The notes below the pieces were generated by a model. It was not told the origin of the DNA. It did no database searches and was given only the letters and a program-made list of their open reading frames with translations. Positions 59,544 through 64,000 of a stretch of DNA of 64,000 nt are shown here, piece by piece (position 1 is the first letter of the stretch; each line of letters starts with the position of its first letter). A program made the translations under genes and the position numbers. This stretch comes from Pseudomonas sp. C2B4 (GTDB taxonomy: Bacteria > Pseudomonadota > Gammaproteobacteria > Pseudomonadales > Pseudomonadaceae): NCBI RefSeq assembly GCF_013359695.1, contig NZ_JABFMU010000023.1, positions 16,897 to 80,896 of the forward strand, written 5' to 3'.

Positions 59544-59975
59544 CTGCTCAGAGGCCGAGTGTTGGGCGCGGTAAATAAACGCTTTTCAAAGCAGCAGCCG
59601 CAGGCTGCATCAAAACCCTTGGGACTGGAGCGCGCTGCCGGTGGTGGGTCTGCTCGTCAGCTTCGGAAGGTCGCGGTAAGCCCGGACTATCCAGAGCCGG
59701 GCCGCGTGCAAGGGGTCGTGGAATACCGCAGGCGCGAAGCGACAAGGATATGCCGCGAAAGCCCCTTGCAGGCAAGGCCGGGCGGCGGATAGGCCATTGG
59801 GGCGATCCGCTACCTTCCGATGATGATGAGCCTACCTGGTGATGCGGAAGGACCGGCAAGCGGAGCGCGCAGGCCGCAGGCCGGAGACGTGAGGATCGAA
59901 GCCCGAAGGGCCAAGACCTGGCGCGCTTTTGGCCAGGGCTTGGTTCACGAGAGCCGCCCCCCGAAGGGGGCACGC
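59544..59975. repeat. 432-bp structured repeat, copy 2
   Basis: Direct repeat of 39681-40112 (19,863 bp upstream), same length and nearly identical. It sits between the toxin-antidote terminator and the rulAB promoter. Recombination between the copies would delete the transposon, methyltransferase and toxin-antidote genes. The ORFs across it are mirror images of those in copy 1 and are not considered genes. Confidence 0.75.
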
Positions 59976-60033
59976 CTGCAGGTTGTCGTTCCTTCCATCA
60001 CTTCCCGCTGGCTGTCGCGTAAAGGCTGGATTA

Positions 60034-60049
60034 CTGTACATGCAAACAG
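60034..60049. promoter_or_regulatory. LexA box upstream of rulA
   Basis: CTGTACATGCAAACAG fits CTGT-N8-ACAG, 14 bases before the rulA start. SOS control of rulAB is the norm. Confidence 0.85.
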
Positions 60050-60063
60050 TATTCCGGTGATTT

Positions 60064-60492
60064 ATGAAAGTCGTAGCAATCCAGCCTCTCTTGGGATCTG
60101 GCGTCCCGCTTCAACTGTTGTCCTGCACCGCTGCCGGTGGATTTCCCAGCCCAGCGGCTGATTATTACGAACCGCCCATTTCGCTCGACGAACTGTTGAA
60201 CATTCGCGCACCACATATCTGGATCGTGAAAGTCGAAGGCGAGAGCATGCGGGATGCCGGAATTTTCACCGGAACCCGGTTGATCATCGACCGGACAGTG
60301 ACGGCGTGTTCCGGACACATCGTAATGGCATACGTCGACAATCAACCCGTGGTAAAGCGGCTGGCCAAGTCAGCTGCAGGGTGGACACTCGAATCAGCAA
60401 ACCCGACATACAAGGCCGTTACTCCCGACGAATACAGCACCGTCGAAGTGTTCGGCGTCGTGACTTGGAGTCTGTCGCCTCATGAACTTTGA
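60064..60492 (+). CDS. rulA: RulA/UmuD-like translesion polymerase subunit
   Basis: A 142-residue S24 peptidase-fold protein: catalytic Ser at about residue 61 (KVEGESMRDAG) and Lys at 98 (PVVKRLA). The self-cleavage region reads TAAGGFPSPAADY. In UmuD the cut is Cys-Gly before FPSP; here the residue before that Gly is also Gly, an unusual P1. After RecA-stimulated cleavage it forms the Pol V-like complex with RulB, but the partner gene is broken here. Confidence 0.9.
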   Translation: MKVVAIQPLLGSGVPLQLLSCTAAGGFPSPAADYYEPPISLDELLNIRAPHIWIVKVEGESMRDAGIFTGTRLIIDRTVTACSGHIVMAYVDNQPVVKRLAKSAAGWTLESANPTYKAVTPDEYSTVEVFGVVTWSLSPHEL

Positions 60493-60628
60493 ACCCCGGC
60501 GCCCTGTGTTCGGCCTGGTCGACGCGAACAAGTTTTACTGCAGCTGCGAGCGCATTTTCCGGCCTGAGCTGAGGGGTAAACCAGTGGTGGTTCTTTCGAA
60601 CTCGGATCTGAGGGGTGGAAACCGTTAG
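60482..60628 (+). pseudogene. rulB: RulB/UmuC polymerase, 5' fragment
   Basis: 48 codons starting MNFEPRRPVFGLVDANKFYC and reaching LRGKPVVVLSNSD, where UmuC-type sequence stops; the last seven residues (LRGGNR and stop) belong to inserted DNA. The DNA polymerase Y catalytic domain is missing. rulB is a known insertion site in Pseudomonas plasmids. The ATG overlaps the rulA end by 11 bases. Confidence 0.88.
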
Positions 60629-60726
60629 TAAATTCTGTAGAGTCCGCGCCACCTTCTGAACTGCTCTGGAACAGCCGTTTCCAGCCTTCAAGAGGAAATC
60701 CATCAGCACTGGCTTAAGGCAGCGGT

Positions 60727-61884
60727 ATGAGGCTTGTATTCGCAACAAAAGACCTAACCCTGGCAGGCAGATCCTTCGAAGGCTTTCCGTTGCTGATTGG
60801 GTCTGAGGGATGGCCGGTCGAACCAGCGCAAACCTTTCTTTGGCAAGCACTCATTGAGTCAGGGGAGTCTTTGAGCGATTTGACGTGGGAAGCCTACGGA
60901 CGCCGTCTATACGATTACTTCGCCTTCCTTGATGCCAATGGCTTGGCCTGGAACGAGGAAAGCCCGGCCCACGGTCTCAGCGTTCTCTCCAGGTACAGGG
61001 ATTGGTCTAGCGGAGAATTATCTCTTGATCCTGGCACGGTGAATAATCGCCTGGCTCTGGTCGTGAGGTTCTACCGATGGGCCAAACAGCGCGGCCTTAT
61101 CACCATTCTTCCCTTTGGAGAGAAAAGGGTGAGAGCGGCTTCTCACCAGGGACTCCTTACGCACGTTGCGAGGCCTGGAGCCGAGAACACCAAAGCGTCG
61201 GTGATGGTGCGTGACCGTAAGCGACCGACAAAATTTTTGACCAAAGATCAGGTCAAGGTATGCCTTGCAGCGGATACTGATCCTAGTCACCAAATACTGT
61301 TCCATCTCATGGTTCGTACTGGGCTTCGCTCCTGTGAGGCAAGGTCATTCCCAATAAAGTACGTTTTCAATCCCAGATTAAAAAAGGGGCTGCGCTTTGG
61401 GCAGATGATAAGCATTGCTCTTGATCCTTCTGACATGCATATCAAGTACGAGCGCCCGAGAACCATTGATGTGCCTTGGTCGCTGATGGAGGACATGTGG
61501 TCTTATTCCCTTCATCAGCGTGAGATTCGTAAATCGCAAGGTGATGGATCTGTGACGGCGCTCTTGCTTACCAACGAAGGTAGACACTACTCCAAAGATT
61601 CTGTTGTGGATGTCATGAAGTCTTATGAGCGTAAGTGCGGCTTCTATGTTCGTGCACATATGCTTCGCCACACCTATGGTACTTACACGCTACTGGCTCT
61701 TCGGAAAAGTAAATACTTTGAAGGGGAGCCGTTGCTGTACGTAAGAGACAGATTGGGCCATTCCGACGTCCAAACAACAATGATATATCTGCATCTAATC
61801 AATCAGCTTGAGGCTCAATCCGTCCTTGCGCATGAGGACGAGATTGACATGATGTTTATGGCTAGATCTACGAAGCAGATCTGA
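60727..61884 (+). CDS. tyrosine recombinase 1 of a trio
   Basis: A 385-residue tyrosine recombinase with the catalytic set visible: Arg in MVRTGLRSCEARS, His-x-x-Arg in AHMLRHTYGTYTLL, LGHSDVQTTMIYLHL for the second His and the nucleophile Tyr. N-terminal core-binding domain WEAYGRRLYDYFAFLD. It starts 98 bases after the rulB fragment. Three consecutive recombinases are the hallmark of RIT (recombinase in trio) elements. Confidence 0.9.
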   Translation: MRLVFATKDLTLAGRSFEGFPLLIGSEGWPVEPAQTFLWQALIESGESLSDLTWEAYGRRLYDYFAFLDANGLAWNEESPAHGLSVLSRYRDWSSGELSLDPGTVNNRLALVVRFYRWAKQRGLITILPFGEKRVRAASHQGLLTHVARPGAENTKASVMVRDRKRPTKFLTKDQVKVCLAADTDPSHQILFHLMVRTGLRSCEARSFPIKYVFNPRLKKGLRFGQMISIALDPSDMHIKYERPRTIDVPWSLMEDMWSYSLHQREIRKSQGDGSVTALLLTNEGRHYSKDSVVDVMKSYERKCGFYVRAHMLRHTYGTYTLLALRKSKYFEGEPLLYVRDRLGHSDVQTTMIYLHLINQLEAQSVLAHEDEIDMMFMARSTKQI

Positions 61885-61894
61885 GGTAGTTACA

Positions 61895-63505
61895 TTGGCA
61901 AGGCAAAAAAACTACACGGCATCGTTGAAGTCTGTCACAGAGGGATTCGAGGCTGTTGAAAATAATATCTGCATTGATCTTCCGAAAAACCCTAGAAACC
62001 ATAAAAAACTAGACCATGAAAAATACCTGGGTTTGGGTTTTGATGCCTGGGCAATTCAGAGCTTGCATGTAATAAGGGTATTGCTTCACGGAGGAAATTT
62101 CTCTGTGGCGACCTTGATAGGTTATTCTTCAAATGGGCTGCGGTATTTTTTAACGTTCTTGGCCGGTAGAGCGGTCGAGTCACCTCCTGCTACACCTAAT
62201 AATCTAACCAAGCGGCATTTGGAGCGTTTCGTCTCTTGGCTTAAACTGAAGTATCCGAACGGATCGACAGCAAAGAATTACTACACTAGCTTCAAGTCGC
62301 TCGTGATTGTCATGGCTGATTACGGTTTCGTAGAAGGCGATCTTGATGACCTGCTGCCACCAAACCCGTTTCCAAACAATGCTAAAGTCACCAAAGATGC
62401 AGATCCCCTAACCATTGGGGAAATGCAAAGGCTGCTAGGTGCATTGAAGACCGATCTCGTCGCGATTCATAAAGGAACCTTTTTAGGTAATGGCGCCGAG
62501 GCGATGACAGTGATGTTAATAATCACTGCCGCAAGATCGGGTATCAATACCACGCCACTGCTAGAAATGAAAAGGGATGCCTTACAGCCTCACCCATTTC
62601 TTCCTAGTCTGCGTTTGATTACGACAATAAAGCGACGGGGCAAAGGTGCGCAGAGCAAAACGATACGCCAGACCAATCTGCTGGATGAGTACAGCGCTAT
62701 ACCGCTAGATGGCGTTGCTGTCCTGAATAAAGCTCTTGAGATGAGTAAAACGCTTGTGCCGCTCGCATCGAAGGATATCTCCTCGTGCGTATGGTTATAC
62801 CGTTCTGGCCAGCCGGGCCGCTTTGACGACATTGTAACTCTAACTCCAAGTGCAGTTTTTTCCTCGACCAGGAGTATTTGCGACCGACATGCGCTCCAAG
62901 ATGATCAAGGGAATCGATTGAATGTCACCCTCAGCCGATTGAGAAAGACAATGGAAAGCCGTCTTTGGAAGCTCAGCGGTGGGGATATTCTCGAAGTTTC
63001 ATCGGTCATGGGGCATACGCCACAGGTTGCAGATAACCACTATTTAAGGATCAACGACGAAATTAAGGCTGAGGGAGCTATTTTTGTTGGTGAAGCCTTT
63101 CCTGACAAGCTACGTGGAACCCACGTTACGTCTACTCCTCCTGGAGGTTGCCAAGACAGCCTGTACGGCAATCGGGCGCCTAAGGATGGGGTCAATCATT
63201 GCTCTGAGTTCATCCACTGCCTTGGGTGCCCTAGCTATGCCATCGTCGGGACACTTGAGGATTTGTATCGCCTATTCAGCTACCAGCAATTCCTCTATGC
63301 GGAGGTTGAATACTATCTGACGGATGAATGGGAGGCATGGCGCAAGCGCCAGTTCAACTACATACAGTTAATAGATGCATTTACTCTACAAAAATTTGAT
63401 CCGGCTTTGGTTGCCCGAGCAAAGACTAAGGCGGAAGCATCTCCGCATTTGTTTTGGGCAAAAAAAATTGAGTTCATGAAAAAAAGAATGGATGGCAGGA
63501 TTTGA
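61895..63505 (+). CDS. tyrosine recombinase 2 of a trio
   Basis: A 536-residue recombinase. Start is TTG at 61895, supported by a GAGGTAG Shine-Dalgarno 6 bases upstream; no ATG fits. Motifs: ITAARSGINTTPLLEM (Arg), LSRLRKTMESRLW and VMGHTPQVADNHYLRI (His and Tyr). It ends with a Cys-containing domain (GGCQDSLYG, NHCSEFIHCLGCPSY). Its stop overlaps recombinase 3. Confidence 0.87.
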   Translation: MARQKNYTASLKSVTEGFEAVENNICIDLPKNPRNHKKLDHEKYLGLGFDAWAIQSLHVIRVLLHGGNFSVATLIGYSSNGLRYFLTFLAGRAVESPPATPNNLTKRHLERFVSWLKLKYPNGSTAKNYYTSFKSLVIVMADYGFVEGDLDDLLPPNPFPNNAKVTKDADPLTIGEMQRLLGALKTDLVAIHKGTFLGNGAEAMTVMLIITAARSGINTTPLLEMKRDALQPHPFLPSLRLITTIKRRGKGAQSKTIRQTNLLDEYSAIPLDGVAVLNKALEMSKTLVPLASKDISSCVWLYRSGQPGRFDDIVTLTPSAVFSSTRSICDRHALQDDQGNRLNVTLSRLRKTMESRLWKLSGGDILEVSSVMGHTPQVADNHYLRINDEIKAEGAIFVGEAFPDKLRGTHVTSTPPGGCQDSLYGNRAPKDGVNHCSEFIHCLGCPSYAIVGTLEDLYRLFSYQQFLYAEVEYYLTDEWEAWRKRQFNYIQLIDAFTLQKFDPALVARAKTKAEASPHLFWAKKIEFMKKRMDGRI

Positions 63506-63963
63506 ATATCAGGAACTCGAATGCGGTTTTGAAGGCGTATGATGTCCTTATTGCGCAGCCAATAACAGCCAATGGCCTGAGCCCCGCAGAGCGAGACGCT
63601 ATTATCGTAAGCGCTATTGTTGACGAGCATGGTGAAACGCTAGTTCTTAGCAGGCTCGGGGATTCCCAGTGGGATCTTCGACCATTTTTTGATCAGGCCA
63701 ATGTTGCCGAATACTTTAAGTTCATAAACTGGGATACGAGCATTCCTCAAGCGCTCATTGATGATAGCAAAGCCGTGACTTATGCTTGGTTTAAAAGGGG
63801 GATGCCCCGCTCAAAACCCCCTATCGCAAGAGGTATTACAACTTTGGCGGTAGCAAGCGTTATGCCATTTTTGCGGTGGCTTAAAGATCTTGGTATCGCG
63901 AGATTCTCTGATGTCCGTCCAATCCATATCAGTAATTATATCCATGGCGGCCGCAAAAACTGA
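63502..63963 (+). CDS. tyrosine recombinase 3 of a trio, N-terminal part, apparent frameshift
   Basis: 153 residues from a TTG that overlaps the previous stop (TTGA). The protein reads as the N-terminal region of a third, larger recombinase and stops at 63961. The -1 frame over the same bases (WRPQKLSATPDLSG from about 63944) looks like its continuation, so a 1-base change in the A5 run at 63955-63959 is likely, real or a sequencing error. The catalytic domain lies beyond the window. Confidence 0.65.
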   Translation: MNIRNSNAVLKAYDVLIAQPITANGLSPAERDAIIVSAIVDEHGETLVLSRLGDSQWDLRPFFDQANVAEYFKFINWDTSIPQALIDDSKAVTYAWFKRGMPRSKPPIARGITTLAVASVMPFLRWLKDLGIARFSDVRPIHISNYIHGGRKN

Positions 63964-64000
63964 GTGCAACACCTGACCTTTCCGGTACGGTGCTGCCACT

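Overview
The window looks like part of a large conjugative Pseudomonas plasmid, or an integrated copy of one. It carries an IncW/R388-like VirB/Trw transfer system, R388-type oriT and stbABC, a rulAB (UmuDC-like) locus, fluorescent-Pseudomonas REP palindromes, and a chromosomal block matching the P. aeruginosa PA0750-PA0757 gene order. No replication initiator gene is visible.

Layout. (1) 1-9712: mating-pore genes on the + strand: virB4 (3' end), virB5, a small lipoprotein, an unknown, virB6, virB8, virB9, virB10, virB11, virB1, a trbM-like gene, a PLD-family nuclease, and two related KfrB-like proteins. (2) 9817-17602: layered mobile elements: a 248-bp miniature element with Tn3-type ends; a Tn402/Tn5053-type bounded unit with a VapBC-like pair and a resolvase; a Tn21-type tnpA whose 5' end was replaced by the Tn402-type repeat; a helicase fragment; an IS1182-family element. 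(3) 17607-25856: chromosomal block ung, AbrB-family membrane protein, tctA, tctB, tctC, opdH, tctD and a broken tctE. (4) 25857-26638: a 782-bp unit with 38-bp Tn3-type inverted repeats. (5) 27025-34750: a protein of tandem HTH-like repeats, then trwC, trwB, trwA, oriT, StbA-type repeats and stbABC. (6) 34836-40931: the predicted leading region (SprT-like protease, KorA/TrfB-like regulator, DUF932, ssb and small plasmid genes), with structured repeats and shared promoter-leader units. (7) 40967-55595: a 14.6-kb transposon with 167-bp terminal inverted repeats and a 6-bp target duplication. It carries a PucR-regulated cyclic-amide (hydantoin/lactam) catabolic cluster: HyuA/HyuB-type ATP-dependent amidohydrolase, PuuB-like FAD amine oxidoreductase, cupin and porin, followed by a resolvase/TniA-like/TniB-like module. 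(8) 55577-59466: backbone resumes with a DNA cytosine methyltransferase whose C-terminus was rewritten by the transposon end, small plasmid genes and a RelE/antidote pair. (9) 59544-64000: a second copy of a 432-bp repeat, then LexA-box/rulA/rulB, with rulB cut by a trio of tyrosine recombinases.

How it works together. TrwC should nick the + strand near 32959/32960 and drive the stb side into the recipient first. The genes there lie mostly on the minus strand, so the incoming + strand is their template. Four of them share a TTGACT-N17-(GATAAT-like) promoter and a leader with a base-paired, covarying hairpin; a fifth has the hairpin without the promoter. A 16-bp palindrome (TTCTCGCATGCGAGAA) recurs five times across transfer and leading-region genes and is a candidate operator for a plasmid-wide regulator. 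The strongest candidates for undescribed biology are the tandem structured RNA-like repeats at 35711-36139, the 432-bp repeat family, the promoter-leader regulon, and the catabolic transposon.
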